DNA of 64,000 bases from Paralimibaculum aggregatum (GTDB taxonomy: Bacteria > Pseudomonadota > Alphaproteobacteria > Rhodobacterales > Rhodobacteraceae), in NCBI RefSeq assembly GCF_030270585.1, contig NZ_BSYI01000009.1, positions 62,001 through 126,000 on the forward strand. The letters run 5' to 3'. The translations under genes were made by a program, and so were the position numbers. Numbering within the stretch: the first letter of the stretch is position 1; every line of letters begins with the position of its first letter. Below, piece after piece: positions 26,324 to 35,809 of the stretch. The notes under the pieces are model-generated. The model did no database searches and was not told the origin of the DNA. It worked only from the letters and a program-made list of their open reading frames with translations.

Positions 26324-27496
26324 ATGACCGTCCTCGACCGCTATTTCCTGCGGGTGATCGCAGGCCCGTTCCTGTTCTTCGTCCTGGTCTTCACCGGGGT
26401 GATCTGGCTCAGCCAGTCGCTGCGCGTGATCGACACGGTGGTGAACAACGGCCAGTCGGCGCGGGTCTTCCTCGAGTTCACCGCGCTGCTGCTACCCACG
26501 GTCTTCGCCATCGTGCTGCCGGTGGCGGGCTTCGCGGCGGTGCTCTATGCGGTCAACCGGCTGTTCTCCGACAGCGAGATCGTGGTGGTCTTCGCCGCCG
26601 GGCTCTCCGGCGTCTCGCTGCTCAGGCCGGTGGCGATCTTCGGCACCCTGGTGCTGCTGGCGCTGATGGCGACCACGCTCTACCTGATGCCGACCACCAA
26701 ACGGATCATGCAGGAGCGCATCACCGAGGTGCGCGGCGACGTCGCGGCGGCCTTCCTGCGCGAGGGCGCCTTCGTCTCGCCGGTCTTCAAGGTGACGATC
26801 TATCTCCGCACCATGGGCCGGCCTGGGGAGCTGCTCGGGGTCTTCGTGCATGACGAGCGCGACCCGGACCAGATCGTCACCTACACCGCCGAGCGCGCGG
26901 TCCTGGTGAACGACGGCAACAGCCCCAAGATCGTGATGTTCGACGGGCTGGCGCAGAGCAAGGCGGCGCGCCCGGACGCGCCGATCTCGGTGCTGCGCTT
27001 CGAGCGGCTGTCCTACGATCTCGGCCAGCTCAACTCCGAGCAGGGGCCGCGGCAGAGGAAGCCGAGCGAGTTCTACCTGCCCGAGCTGCTCGGCGCCGGC
27101 GAGGGCGAGACCGGGCCCTATTCGCTGGGCGAGTATCGCGCCGAGGCGCATGAGGCGCTCTCCGGGCCGCTCTATGCGCTGGCGCTGCCCTTTCTCGGCG
27201 CGGCGCTGATCGTCAGCCTCGGCTTCCGCCGGCAGGGCTTCGCCGGGCGCATCGTGCTGGCGGCGGTGGCGGCGCTGGGGCTGCGGCTGCTCGGCCTCGC
27301 GGCGAAGAGCGCGACCAATGCCGAGGCGGCGCTCTGGCCGCTGATGTATGTGCCGCCGGTGCTCGGCATCGCGGTCGCGGTCTACATGATGTCGGGCCGG
27401 GGCATGATGCCGCGGCGCCCGTCCGCCCCCGGCGGCGCGGCGCCGGAAGACGCCGACGACGGCCCGCCCGACACGCGCGGCGGGGCGGCGAGATGA
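26324..27496 (+). CDS. lptF: LPS export ABC transporter permease LptF
   Basis: A 390-residue YjgP/YjgQ-family permease. LptF and LptG form the inner-membrane channel that lifts lipopolysaccharide out of the membrane, powered by LptB2. Three N-terminal spans (residues about 11-33, 52-79 and 97-118) precede a periplasmic beta-jellyroll region, then three C-terminal spans end near residue 357. The N-terminus MTVLDRYFLRVIAGPFLFFVLVFTGVIWL is typical. The tail is Arg/Pro/Ala-rich and cytoplasmic. The stop overlaps the lptG start by 4 bases. First gene of the lptF-lptG-lptD-surA-pdxA-rsmA run. Confidence 0.95.
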   Translation: MTVLDRYFLRVIAGPFLFFVLVFTGVIWLSQSLRVIDTVVNNGQSARVFLEFTALLLPTVFAIVLPVAGFAAVLYAVNRLFSDSEIVVVFAAGLSGVSLLRPVAIFGTLVLLALMATTLYLMPTTKRIMQERITEVRGDVAAAFLREGAFVSPVFKVTIYLRTMGRPGELLGVFVHDERDPDQIVTYTAERAVLVNDGNSPKIVMFDGLAQSKAARPDAPISVLRFERLSYDLGQLNSEQGPRQRKPSEFYLPELLGAGEGETGPYSLGEYRAEAHEALSGPLYALALPFLGAALIVSLGFRRQGFAGRIVLAAVAALGLRLLGLAAKSATNAEAALWPLMYVPPVLGIAVAVYMMSGRGMMPRRPSAPGGAAPEDADDGPPDTRGGAAR

Positions 27497-28617
27497 CCGC
27501 GACCCTCGGCCTCTATGTCGCGCGGCGCTTCTTCGGCATCGCGGTGGCGACCTTCCTCGCGGTGCTCTCGCTCGTCGTGGTGGTGGATCTCGTCGAGCTG
27601 CTGGCCAAGAACAGCGCCGGCAACGCGGATTTCCTCGAGCTGGTCTGGATGGCGGTGCTGCACGCGCCGTCGGTCACCATCACCGCCGCGCCCTTCACCG
27701 TGCTGCTCGCCGCCATGGTCTGCTTCGCCTGGTTCTCACGCAGCTCCGAGCTGGTGGTGATGCGTGCCGCCGGGGTCTCGGTCTGGGCGCTGATCGGGCC
27801 GGCGCTGATCGTGGCGGTGCTGATGGGGGTGGCCTCCTTCGCGATCTACAACCCCGTGGCGGCGGCCTTCGCACAGCGCTTCGACGCGCTCGAGGAGGCG
27901 AATTTCGGCCGCAGCTCGTCGCGGCTCTCGGTCACCGGCGGGGGCATCTGGCTGCGCCAGGGCGGTGCCGAGGGACAGACCGTGATCCGCGCCCGCCGGG
28001 CCTCGGAAAGCGTCCGCCAGCTGTGGCGCGTCAGCGTGTTCCGCTTCGGCGCGGACGACCGCTTCGAGCAGCGCATCGAGGCGCGCCGGGCGGTGCTCGA
28101 GAAGGGGCTCTGGCGGCTAAGCGGGGCGCTCGTCTGGGATGTCGGAGGCTCCGATCTCGGCGATCTCGGCGAGGCCGCGCGCAACACCGAACCCCAGAGC
28201 CATGACGAGATGACGCTGCCGACGAACCTGACGCCGGAGCAGATCCAGGAAAGCTTCGCGCCGCCGCGCACCATCTCGTTCTGGGACCTGCCGGGCTTCA
28301 TCGATGTGCTGGAGCAATCGGGCTTCTCCTCGAGCCGGCACCGGCTGCACTGGCACGCCCTGCTCTCGGCGCCGGTGATCTTCGCCGCGATGGTGCTGGT
28401 GGGGGCCTCGTTCTCGATGCGCCATGCCCGTTTCGGCGGGCTCGGGGCGATGGCGCTCGGCTGCGTGCTCACGGGCTTTGCCTATTTCTTCCTCTCCGAT
28501 GTCGCCGGCGCGCTCGGCGCCTCGGGGGCTGTGCCGGTGCTGCTGGCCGCCTGGGGGCCTCCTGCGGCGGCGGTGCTCTTCTCGCTGGGCTTGCTGCTGC
28601 ATCTCGAAGACGGCTAG
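27493..28617 (+). CDS. lptG: LPS export ABC transporter permease LptG
   Basis: A 374-residue partner of LptF with the same fold: N-terminal spans (GIAVATFLAVLSLVVVVDLVELL, then a second near 55-77 and a third near 95-115), a periplasmic jellyroll, and C-terminal spans ending LGLLLHLEDG. The ATG overlaps the lptF stop. The segment FSRSSELVVMRAAGVSVWALI corresponds to the cytoplasmic coupling helix region that contacts LptB. LptB is not in the window. A 49-base gap separates it from lptD. Confidence 0.95.
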   Translation: MTATLGLYVARRFFGIAVATFLAVLSLVVVVDLVELLAKNSAGNADFLELVWMAVLHAPSVTITAAPFTVLLAAMVCFAWFSRSSELVVMRAAGVSVWALIGPALIVAVLMGVASFAIYNPVAAAFAQRFDALEEANFGRSSSRLSVTGGGIWLRQGGAEGQTVIRARRASESVRQLWRVSVFRFGADDRFEQRIEARRAVLEKGLWRLSGALVWDVGGSDLGDLGEAARNTEPQSHDEMTLPTNLTPEQIQESFAPPRTISFWDLPGFIDVLEQSGFSSSRHRLHWHALLSAPVIFAAMVLVGASFSMRHARFGGLGAMALGCVLTGFAYFFLSDVAGALGASGAVPVLLAAWGPPAAAVLFSLGLLLHLEDG

Positions 28618-28666
28618 AAAGGCTCTCGATGGCGCCGTCGTGCGCCACCGACCGGGGGGAGGGCCG

Positions 28667-30844
28667 ATGGCTGTCTGGATGCGTGCGCTGCTGGTCGCGA
28701 CGGCCGCCGTCGCGCCCGCGCTCGTCCTGCCCGGCGGAGGCTCCGGGGCGGGCGGCGCGCTGGCACAGACCATCGATGCCGAGCTCGACCCGGATGCGCC
28801 GGTGGCGCTGGTGGCCGACGAGATCGACTACGACACCACCACCCGCGAGCTGGTCGCCAGCGGCAATGTCGAGGTCTATTACGGCGAGCGCACGCTGACC
28901 GCCGACCGCCTGATCTACAACGACGCGACCGGCCGGATCCGCGCCGAGGGCAACCTCGTGCTGCGCGACCCCACCGGGGTGACGCTGTTCGCCGAGTTCG
29001 CCGATCTCGACGCCGAGCTGAAGGACGGCATCCTGAAGGGCGCGCAGAGCGTGCTCGACCGCTACTCCCGCCTCTCGGCGGTGGAGGCGCGGCGGGTCGA
29101 CGACCGCTACAACATCCTCTCCCGCGCGGTCTATTCGGCCTGCGAGGTCTGCGCCGACGAGCCGACGCCGCTCTGGCGCATCCGCGCGCGGCAGGTGATC
29201 CACGATCAGGAGAACCGGATCATCCACTACGAGGACGCTCGCCTCGAGGTGTTCGGCGTGCCGGTGCTGTGGACCCCCTATTTCAGCCATCCCGACCCGA
29301 CGGTGGAGCGCGCCAGCGGCTTTCTCACGCCCTCGGTCTCCTCCTCGGCGGAGAACTACGGCTACGGCGTCAAGCTGCCCTATTTCCTGGTGATCGACGA
29401 GCAGACCGACCTCACCCTCACCCCCTTCGTCACCACCAATGACGGGATCGTGGGCGAGCTCGAGTTCCGCCGCGCCTTCGAGACCGGGAACCTGTTCTTC
29501 AAGGGCTCGGCGGTGCGCTCCGACTTCACCGGCGACCGCGAGCTGCACGGCCATGTCGACAGCGAGGGCCTGTTCCGCGCCTTCGACAGCTTCGACTGGG
29601 GCTGGGATGTCAAGTTCGCCTCCGACGATGCCTATCTCGCCTATTTCGACTTCTCCAACGAGGACCGGCTGACCAGCGAGCTCTTCGCCTCGAGCTATTC
29701 CCGCGACGGCTTCTTCGACATCAGCACGGCGCGCTTCCAGTCGCTGCGCGACGACGAGCCGGCCGGGCAGATCCCCTTCGTGATCCCGGACATGGCGGCG
29801 CGCTACGAGTTCGACGACCCGCTGGCCGGCGGGCGGATCGGCGCCTTCATGAACTCGCAGGGGCTGCTGCGCACCAATGGCGAGGACACCGGCCGGATCT
29901 CCTTCGGCCTCGACTGGGAGCGCGAGCTGCTGCTGCCGGTCGGGCTGGCGCTGAAGGGCTTCGCCGAGATCCGCGGCGATGCCTTCTTCATCGGCGACAG
30001 CGACGATCCGGACCAGGACCCCACCGCCTTCCGCTTCGCGCCGCTGATCGGCGTCGAGGCGCGCTATCCCTTCGTCTCGGATGCCAGCACCGGCGGCTTC
30101 GAGGGCATCACCCAGGTGATCGAGCCGGTGGCGCAGTTCATCCTCGCGCCCTATGGCGGCAACGACGACGACATCCCCAACGAAGACAGCCTGATCACCG
30201 AGTTCGACGAGACAGCGCTGTTCGACCGCAGCCATTTCAACGGCTATGACCGTGTCGAGGAGGGGCCGCGCTTCAACCTCGGCCTGCGCTATGCGCTCTA
30301 CAGCGATTTCGGGCTCGATTTCGACGCCACCGTCGGCCGGGTGCTGCGCTTCGACGAGGAGACCGCCTTCTCCGAGGGCTCCGGGCTCGACGGCATGGCG
30401 TCGGACTGGGTGGGCGCCTGGTCGGCAAGCTACGATCCGTATGTTACCGTGAGCCAGCGGATCCGCGTGGCGGATGACGGGCTCGAGGTCACGCGCAACG
30501 AGGCGGAGCTCGGCCTGCGCTTCGGCCAGGTGGGTTTCGACCTGCAATACGTGTTTCTCGAGGCCGACCCGGACGAGGGCGCCGACGACGACCGCGAGGA
30601 GCTGTTTACCCGGGCCCGCTGGAACGTGACCGACGAGTGGTCGGTCAACGGCTTCCTGCGCCGCGACATCGAGCGGCGGGAATGGGTCAGCCTCGGCGGC
30701 GGGGTGCGATTTGCAAACGAGTGCTGTTCGGTGACCGCCTTCGTGCGGCGGAGCTTCACCGACCAGGAAAACGTGTCTGCCGGAACCAGCTTCGGCATCA
30801 CCGTCGAGCTGTTCACGCTCGGCGGCACCGGTTTTGGCGGCTGA
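28667..30844 (+). CDS. lptD: LPS-assembly protein LptD
   Basis: A 725-residue outer-membrane LPS translocon. Residues 1-38 are a signal peptide, followed by an OstA/LptA-like domain (ALVADEIDYDTTTRELVASGNVEVYYGERTL) and then the LptD beta-barrel, rich in aromatic-ended strands. The start at 28667 follows GGGGGAGGG. Cysteines are few: a VYSACEVCADE pair and a late ECCSV pair, compatible with the disulfides between domains known for LptD. LptE is not seen here. It is followed 14 bases later by surA, whose product helps fold this barrel. Confidence 0.95.
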   Translation: MAVWMRALLVATAAVAPALVLPGGGSGAGGALAQTIDAELDPDAPVALVADEIDYDTTTRELVASGNVEVYYGERTLTADRLIYNDATGRIRAEGNLVLRDPTGVTLFAEFADLDAELKDGILKGAQSVLDRYSRLSAVEARRVDDRYNILSRAVYSACEVCADEPTPLWRIRARQVIHDQENRIIHYEDARLEVFGVPVLWTPYFSHPDPTVERASGFLTPSVSSSAENYGYGVKLPYFLVIDEQTDLTLTPFVTTNDGIVGELEFRRAFETGNLFFKGSAVRSDFTGDRELHGHVDSEGLFRAFDSFDWGWDVKFASDDAYLAYFDFSNEDRLTSELFASSYSRDGFFDISTARFQSLRDDEPAGQIPFVIPDMAARYEFDDPLAGGRIGAFMNSQGLLRTNGEDTGRISFGLDWERELLLPVGLALKGFAEIRGDAFFIGDSDDPDQDPTAFRFAPLIGVEARYPFVSDASTGGFEGITQVIEPVAQFILAPYGGNDDDIPNEDSLITEFDETALFDRSHFNGYDRVEEGPRFNLGLRYALYSDFGLDFDATVGRVLRFDEETAFSEGSGLDGMASDWVGAWSASYDPYVTVSQRIRVADDGLEVTRNEAELGLRFGQVGFDLQYVFLEADPDEGADDDREELFTRARWNVTDEWSVNGFLRRDIERREWVSLGGGVRFANECCSVTAFVRRSFTDQENVSAGTSFGITVELFTLGGTGFGG

Positions 30845-30858
30845 GGAGGATAAGGACG

Positions 30859-31788
30859 ATGTGGCGAGGGCTCTTGGCGGCGGCAGCGATCGCGGCGGTC
30901 TGCTTCGGCGGCGCGGCGGCACAGACCCCGTTCCGCCCGGTCGCGACGGTCAACAGCGCGGTGATCACGGCCTATGACGTGGATCAGCGCGCGCGGATCA
31001 TCTCGACGCTCGGCGCCGGCGGGGCGAACCAGGAGGAGCTGGCGAACCTGGCGCTCGACCAGCTGATCGACGACCGGCTGAAGATCCAGGCGGCCAAGGA
31101 TGCCGGCCTCGAGCCGACCCGGGAGGTGGTGGAGCTCGGTGTCGCCGAGGTTGCGCAGCAGCTCCGGCTGGAGCCGGAGGCCTTCGTCTCGCGGCTCAAG
31201 GCGGCCGGGGTGACCGACCAGGCGATCGAGGATCTGGTGAGCGGCCAGATGCTCTGGCGCGAGGTGGTGCGGGCGCGCTTCCGCGGCCGGATCGAGCTCG
31301 GCGAGGCGGAGATCGACGCCGAGATCGCGCTCTCCGCGCAGAGCGGCGCCGAGGCCTTCCGCATCCAGGAGATCGGCCTGCCGTTCCGCGACCAGGGCCG
31401 CACCGAGGCGGAGACCCGGGCGCTGGCCGACCGGCTCTGGCGCGAGCTCAACGCGGGCGGGGATTTCGCCGCCGCGGTGGCGCGCTATTCCCGCGCCCCC
31501 TCCGCCGATCGCGGCGGCGAGGTCGGCTGGGTCAGCGCGCGCGAGGTTCCGGCGGGGCTGGCTGCGGTGTTCGCCCAGCTGCCCGATGGCGGCGTGACAC
31601 CGCCGCAGCCGGTGCAGGGCGGGCTCTCGATCCTGCGCGTGACGGCGCGGCGCGGCAGCGGCGGCGGCCCGACCAGCGAGGCGCTGCGCGAGGAGGTCCG
31701 CCGCGAGATGATGAACAAGCGGCTCGACCTGCTCTCGCAGGGGCTGATCCAGGAGCTTCGCCGCGACGCGATGATCGAGCTGCGATGA
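30859..31788 (+). CDS. surA: Periplasmic chaperone/peptidyl-prolyl isomerase SurA
   Basis: A 309-residue SurA. A signal peptide (residues 1-22) precedes an N-terminal SurA domain ([23 protein letters not shown]) and one parvulin domain ([19 protein letters not shown] through [23 protein letters not shown]). E. coli SurA has two parvulin domains; a single one is usual in alphaproteobacteria. It escorts barrel proteins across the periplasm. AAGGA lies before the ATG at 30859. The stop overlaps the pdxA start (ATGA). Confidence 0.93.
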   Translation: MWRGLLAAAAIAAVCFGGAAAQTPFRPVATVNSAVITAYDVDQRARIISTLGAGGANQEELANLALDQLIDDRLKIQAAKDAGLEPTREVVELGVAEVAQQLRLEPEAFVSRLKAAGVTDQAIEDLVSGQMLWREVVRARFRGRIELGEAEIDAEIALSAQSGAEAFRIQEIGLPFRDQGRTEAETRALADRLWRELNAGGDFAAAVARYSRAPSADRGGEVGWVSAREVPAGLAAVFAQLPDGGVTPPQPVQGGLSILRVTARRGSGGGPTSEALREEVRREMMNKRLDLLSQGLIQELRRDAMIELR

Positions 31789-32783
31789 GCCGGCATGCGC
31801 CGCTGGCGCTGACCATGGGCGACCCGGCCGGCATCGGCGCGGAGATCGCGCTGGCGGCGCGGGCCTCGGGCAGGGTGGCGCATCCCTTCTTCCTGATCGA
31901 CGACCCGGCACGGCTTGCGGCGCTGCCCGGCGCCGCGCCGGTGATCACCATCGCAGGCGCAGAGGAGGCGGCGGACGCCTATCCGCTGGGCCTGCCGGTG
32001 CTGCCGCTCGCGCTGCCCGCGCCGGTGGTTCCCGGGCAGCCGGAGCCCGCCAACGCGCCGGCCGTGGTCGCCGCGATCGACACCGCGGTGTCGCTGGCCC
32101 GCTCGGGCGCCGCGGCGGCTGTGGTGACCAACCCGATCAACAAGAAGGTGCTCTATGACGGCGCGGGCTTCGCCTTCCCCGGCCACACCGAGTATCTCGC
32201 CGAGCTCGGCGGCGTGCCGCGTGCGGTGATGATGCTGGCCGGGCCGTCGCTGCGCGTGGTGCCGGTGACGATCCACATCCCGCTCGCCGCGGTGCCGGCG
32301 GCGCTGACCGGGGAGCTGATCGTCGAGACCGCGCGGATCGCCGCCGCGGCGCTCGCGCGGGATTTCGGCATCGCGCGGCCGCGGCTGGCGCTGGCCGGGC
32401 TCAACCCCCATGCCGGGGAGGGCGGCGCCATGGGCCGCGAGGAGATCGAGACCATCGCCCCCGCGGTTGCGCGGCTGCGCGCCGAGGGCATCGAGGTCGC
32501 CGGCCCGCTGCCGGCGGACACGATGTTCCACCCCGCCGCGCGGGCGCGCTACGACGTGGCGCTGACGATGTATCACGACCAGGGCCTGATCCCGATCAAG
32601 GCGCTGGATTTCGACGAGGGCGTCAACGTGACCCTCGGCCTGCCGTTCATCCGCACCTCGCCGGATCACGGCACCGCCTACGACATCGCCGGCCGGGGCA
32701 TCGCCCGGGCGGACAGCCTGATCGCGGCGCTGAACCTTGCCGGCAGCATGGCCGCAGCGCGGGCCGGGCAGGCGGCGGCGTGA
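31785..32783 (+). CDS. pdxA: 4-hydroxythreonine-4-phosphate dehydrogenase PdxA
   Basis: A 332-residue PdxA, the NAD-dependent enzyme of the DXP-dependent pyridoxal phosphate route. The N-terminal [15 protein letters not shown] is the family signature. Metal-binding histidines are in [24 protein letters not shown] and [12 protein letters not shown], and [10 protein letters not shown] is near the phosphate site. The gene overlaps surA by 4 bases. pdxA between surA and rsmA is an old, widely kept arrangement in proteobacteria, with no known functional reason. Confidence 0.96.
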   Translation: MSRHAPLALTMGDPAGIGAEIALAARASGRVAHPFFLIDDPARLAALPGAAPVITIAGAEEAADAYPLGLPVLPLALPAPVVPGQPEPANAPAVVAAIDTAVSLARSGAAAAVVTNPINKKVLYDGAGFAFPGHTEYLAELGGVPRAVMMLAGPSLRVVPVTIHIPLAAVPAALTGELIVETARIAAAALARDFGIARPRLALAGLNPHAGEGGAMGREEIETIAPAVARLRAEGIEVAGPLPADTMFHPAARARYDVALTMYHDQGLIPIKALDFDEGVNVTLGLPFIRTSPDHGTAYDIAGRGIARADSLIAALNLAGSMAAARAGQAAA

Positions 32784-32790
32784 GCGGCCC

Positions 32791-33660
32791 GTGACGCTGG
32801 CACCCGACGGTTTGCCGCCGCTGCGCGAGGTGATCGCGCGCCACGGGCTCTCGGCGAAGAAGTCGCTCGGGCAGAACTTCCTGCTCGATCTCAACCTCAC
32901 CAGCCGCATCGCCCGGGCCTCCGGGCCGCTCGAGGGCGCGCGGGTGGTCGAGATCGGCCCCGGCCCCGGCGGGCTGACCCGGGCGCTGCTTGCCGGCGGC
33001 GCCGAGGTGGTGGCGATCGAGCGCGACGCGCGCTGCCTCGAGGCTCTGGCCGAGGTGTCGGCGCACCATCCGGGCCGGCTCCGGGTGATCGAGGGCGATG
33101 CGCTGGAGATCGACCCGGCGGCGCTGTTCGGTGCCGGCGGCCCGGCCCCGCGGATCTGCGCCAACCTGCCCTACAATATCGGCACCGAGCTCCTGGTGCG
33201 CTGGCTCACGCCGCCGGAATGGCCGCCCTGGTGGGAGAGCCTGACGCTGATGTTCCAGCGCGAGGTGGCGGAACGCATCGTCGCGCCGGCGGGGTCGAAG
33301 GCCTATGGCCGGCTCTCGATCCTCGCGCAGTGGCGGGCCGAGGCGCGGCTGATGTTCTCGGTGAACCCGAGCGCCTTCACGCCGCCGCCCAAGGTGACAT
33401 CGGCGGTGGTGCGGGTGGTGCCGCGGCTGGCTCCGGCCGAGACCGATCCGGCGGTGCTGGAGCGGGTGGTGGCGGCGGCCTTCGGGCAGCGGCGAAAGAT
33501 GCTGCGCCAGGCGCTGAAGGGGCTGGTTCCGGAGCCGGGTGCGCTGCTGGAGGCCGCCGGCATCGCCGAGACGCGGCGGGCCGAGACGCTCTCGATCCCG
33601 GAATTCCTGGCGCTGGCGGAGGCCTACCGGCCGGCGCCGGGCGGCGGCGAGGCGGGCTGA
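32791..33660 (+). CDS. rsmA: 16S rRNA dimethyladenosine transferase RsmA (KsgA)
   Basis: A 289-residue enzyme that dimethylates two adjacent adenosines near the 3' end of 16S rRNA. The SAM site is [16 protein letters not shown], followed by [14 protein letters not shown]; the catalytic motif is [20 protein letters not shown] near the N-terminus is also typical. The start is a GTG at 32791, 7 bases after the pdxA stop; the longer frame upstream runs through pdxA. It is the last gene of the lptF run. A short hairpin at 33687-33703 follows. Confidence 0.95.
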   Translation: MTLAPDGLPPLREVIARHGLSAKKSLGQNFLLDLNLTSRIARASGPLEGARVVEIGPGPGGLTRALLAGGAEVVAIERDARCLEALAEVSAHHPGRLRVIEGDALEIDPAALFGAGGPAPRICANLPYNIGTELLVRWLTPPEWPPWWESLTLMFQREVAERIVAPAGSKAYGRLSILAQWRAEARLMFSVNPSAFTPPPKVTSAVVRVVPRLAPAETDPAVLERVVAAAFGQRRKMLRQALKGLVPEPGALLEAAGIAETRRAETLSIPEFLALAEAYRPAPGGGEAG

Positions 33661-33686
33661 GCCGCCTTCGCCGTGCCGCCGGGCCA

Positions 33687-33703
33687 GCGCCCGGATCGGG
33701 CGC
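33687..33703. terminator. Hairpin between convergent rsmA and DUF4167 genes
   Basis: GCGCCCG (33687-33693) and CGGGCGC (33697-33703) form a perfect 7-bp stem with a three-base loop. It sits 26 bases after the rsmA stop and just past the DUF4167 stop on the other strand, so it could serve both. No T-run follows on either side. Confidence 0.45.
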
Positions 33704-33706
33704 CGG

Positions 33707-34384
33707 TCAGGCGCCGTCGGGCTGCGGCTCGGCCGGCTCGGAGGTTTCGGCGGCCTGCGCCTTCTTGGGCGGACGCCCGCGGCGCTTGCGCGGAGGCTGG
33801 CTGGCCGAGGTCTCTTCCTCGGTGGCGACGAGCAGCGAGCCCTCGCCATCCGAACCCTCCGGGTCGATCGTGGTCAGGCCGCTGACGCCGCTGTCAACCG
33901 GTGCCGTCTCGGCCCGCGCCGGCGCTGGCTCGGGCGGCGACGGTTGCGGCTCCTGGGCCTGTGCCGGGGCAGGCGCGGGCTGCTCGCCCTCGCCCGGGGC
34001 GTCGCGCCGGCGCCCGCGCTCGGAACGGTCCTGCCGCTCGCCGCGCTCCTCGGCATGGGGCTGCTCGCCGCCGCCGCCGCCCGAGAAGCTGTCCTCGTCG
34101 CCGTCGCCGTTCGCATTGTCCCGGCGCTCCGGCTGCCCCGGATTGGCGAGGATCAGGATGCGCTGGTAATGCTCTGCGTGCTGGAGGAAGTTCTCCGCCA
34201 TGACCCGGTCGCCCGAGGTCTGCGCATCGCGCGCGAGGGAGAGATACTTGTCGATGATCTGCTGCGGCGTGCCGCGCACCTTCCCCTCGGGGCCGGAGCT
34301 GTCATAGACGCGGTTGACATTGTTGCCGTTGGTCTTGCGGTTGCCGCGCCCTCGGGTGCGGTTGTTCTTTTGCGTAGGTCTCAT
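33707..34384 (-). CDS. DUF4167 domain protein
   Basis: A 225-residue protein with the DUF4167 domain at the N-terminus: a basic, Asn/Arg-rich start (RPTQKNNRTRGRGNRKTNGNN) and then the helix TPQQIIDKYLSLARDAQTSGDRVMAENFLQHAEHYQRIL. The rest is low-complexity: acidic Gly-rich, then Pro/Ala/Gln-rich, ending in a basic patch RKRRGRPPKK resembling an AT-hook. The basic start suggests nucleic-acid binding, but function is not known. It follows prfA and prmC on the same strand, a standard order in Rhodobacteraceae. The start at 34384 is the domain-typical one. Confidence 0.9.
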   Translation of the reverse strand: MRPTQKNNRTRGRGNRKTNGNNVNRVYDSSGPEGKVRGTPQQIIDKYLSLARDAQTSGDRVMAENFLQHAEHYQRILILANPGQPERRDNANGDGDEDSFSGGGGGEQPHAEERGERQDRSERGRRRDAPGEGEQPAPAPAQAQEPQPSPPEPAPARAETAPVDSGVSGLTTIDPEGSDGEGSLLVATEEETSASQPPRKRRGRPPKKAQAAETSEPAEPQPDGA

Positions 34385-34495
34385 GGGCCCCAGACTGCTC
34401 TTGAACCGGCTCGGCGAGCTTTCGGATGGTCGCATGCCCCGCACATCCGGTCCGCGCCGGCGGCAGGGCAGTGGACGTATGAAGCTGCTGCCAAG

Positions 34496-34542
34496 ATCCG
34501 GAAGCCCTCAAAAGCGGAAAAAACGCCCGCTACCTTCCGGAT
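34496..34542 (-). terminator. Nested inverted repeat between prmC and DUF4167
   Basis: ATCCGGAAG (34496-34504) and its exact complement CTTCCGGAT (34534-34542) enclose a second small stem AGCGG/CCGCT around an A/T-run. On the minus strand the run reads GCGTTTTTTCC within the inner loop. It lies 33 bases past the prmC stop and upstream of the DUF4167 gene, so it may separate the two transcripts or control the second. Confidence 0.55.
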
Positions 34543-34574
34543 ACACCTCTCATATACCCGCTTTCCCGCCTTGC

Positions 34575-35474
34575 TCAACCCGAAAGCGTGCTTTTCGGCG
34601 TTTTTTTGCCATGGACGGCGATGATCGCGCGCTCGTTGCCGTCGAGATCGCGGCGCAGGCCGGCGACGGCGAGGCCCGTCGCCTCGATGATCCCGGCGAC
34701 CGCGGCGGCCTGTCCGCGGCCGAGTTCGAGGATGGCCCGGCCGCCGGGCGCCAGGGTTTCGGGCAGGCTGGCGGCGATCCGGCGATAGGCGCCGAGCCCG
34801 TCACCCGCGGGGCCGCTGTCGGGGGTCAGCGCGGCGCGCGGCTCGTGGCGGGCGACTTCCGGCGCGAGGCCCGGGATCTCGTGCGCGGCGATATAGGGCG
34901 GGTTGGAGACGACGAGATCCCAGGTGCCGGGCGGCAGGCCGTCGACCCAGTCGGCCCGGGCGAACACGGCACGGGCCTCGAGGCCGAGCCGGCGGGCGTT
35001 GCGCTGGGCCATGCGGAGCGCCGGGCCGCTCGTGTCGGTGCCGAGGCCGGTGGTTCCGGGGCGCTCGGCGAGCAGGGTGAGCAGCAGGCAGCCGCTGCCC
35101 GTGCCGAGATCGAGCAGCCGGGCGAAGCGCGCCTCCAGGGCGGCGGCGACGAGGGTCTCGGTCTCCGGCCGCGGATCGAGCACCTCGGGGCCGGTGCAGA
35201 AATCCCGCCCCCAGAAGGCGCGCCGGCCGGTGACATGCGAGAACGGCCGGCGGTCGAGGCGCGCGGCGAGGGCGCGGGCGGCGCGGGCTCGTTCGACCGG
35301 GCCGGGCGGGTCGCGCCGGGCGGCGGCGAATGCACGGGGCGAGAGCCCGGAGGCCCAGCGCAGGATCAGCTGCGCCTCGCGCGCCGGGTCGGCGAGACCG
35401 GCCGCATCGAGGCGCCGCGAGATCTCGGCGGCGAGCGCCTGGCGGCTTGGCGGGGCAGGGTGCGCGGCGCTCAC
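34575..35474 (-). CDS. prmC: Peptide chain release factor N5-glutamine methyltransferase PrmC
   Basis: A 299-residue PrmC (HemK). It methylates the glutamine of the GGQ motif in release factors, including the product of prfA next door. The SAM-binding block is LLDLGTGSGCLLLTLL, and the catalytic motif is VVSNPPYIAAHE. The start is a GTG at 35474 with a strong GGAGGAG 6 bases upstream. That GTG overlaps the stop of a 112-codon open frame that fills the gap to prfA. In most relatives prmC directly follows prfA. The tail ends HGKKTPKSTLSG. Confidence 0.94.
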   Translation of the reverse strand: MSAAHPAPPSRQALAAEISRRLDAAGLADPAREAQLILRWASGLSPRAFAAARRDPPGPVERARAARALAARLDRRPFSHVTGRRAFWGRDFCTGPEVLDPRPETETLVAAALEARFARLLDLGTGSGCLLLTLLAERPGTTGLGTDTSGPALRMAQRNARRLGLEARAVFARADWVDGLPPGTWDLVVSNPPYIAAHEIPGLAPEVARHEPRAALTPDSGPAGDGLGAYRRIAASLPETLAPGGRAILELGRGQAAAVAGIIEATGLAVAGLRRDLDGNERAIIAVHGKKTPKSTLSG

Positions 35475-35809
35475 CGGGCGGCTCCTCCGGGCAGCGAGCC
35501 GGGCCTGCCGACCAACGCGCGCCGCCACGGCCGGAGAGCCCCACGGCCAGCGGTTTCCGAAGGCGCCGCGTCGGGCGCTTCGCTGGCGGCACCGATCCGC
35601 CCGCGGCGCGGTTCCGAGGGCGGTGCCGGTTGCAGCCGGGTGCCGGTGGCCACCGGCGTACCTGTGGAAGACCGCCGCGGACCTGACGGCAGCCGGAGGC
35701 GGGACGCCCGACGCGGCGCTTCGGAGGGGCTGCCGGGCATGCGCGCGACGGCCTGGCGGGCGCGCGCCCTGCGGGTCGGCGGCCAGGGGGCGGCGGAGCC
35801 CGGCATCAT
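35471..35809 (-). CDS. Arg/Pro-rich open frame coupled between prfA and prmC
   Basis: A 112-codon frame that starts with ATG overlapping the prfA stop (ATGA at 35809-35806) and ends with TGA overlapping the prmC GTG start (GTGA at 35474-35471). The 4-bp overlap at both ends is the usual sign of translational coupling. The prmC ribosome-binding site GGAGGAG lies inside its last codons. The product would be rich in Arg, Pro, Ala, Ser and Gly ([19 protein letters not shown] and onward), basic and without a recognised domain, so it may be disordered. It could also be a non-coding spacer whose frame is open by chance, since GC-rich DNA has few stops. Confidence 0.4.
   Translation of the reverse strand: MMPGSAAPWPPTRRARARQAVARMPGSPSEAPRRASRLRLPSGPRRSSTGTPVATGTRLQPAPPSEPRRGRIGAASEAPDAAPSETAGRGALRPWRRALVGRPGSLPGGAAR

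Noticed and set aside
28469-30922. Minus-strand open frame of about 800 codons
   Set aside because: Antisense to lptG end and lptD; the composition mirrors the sense codons.
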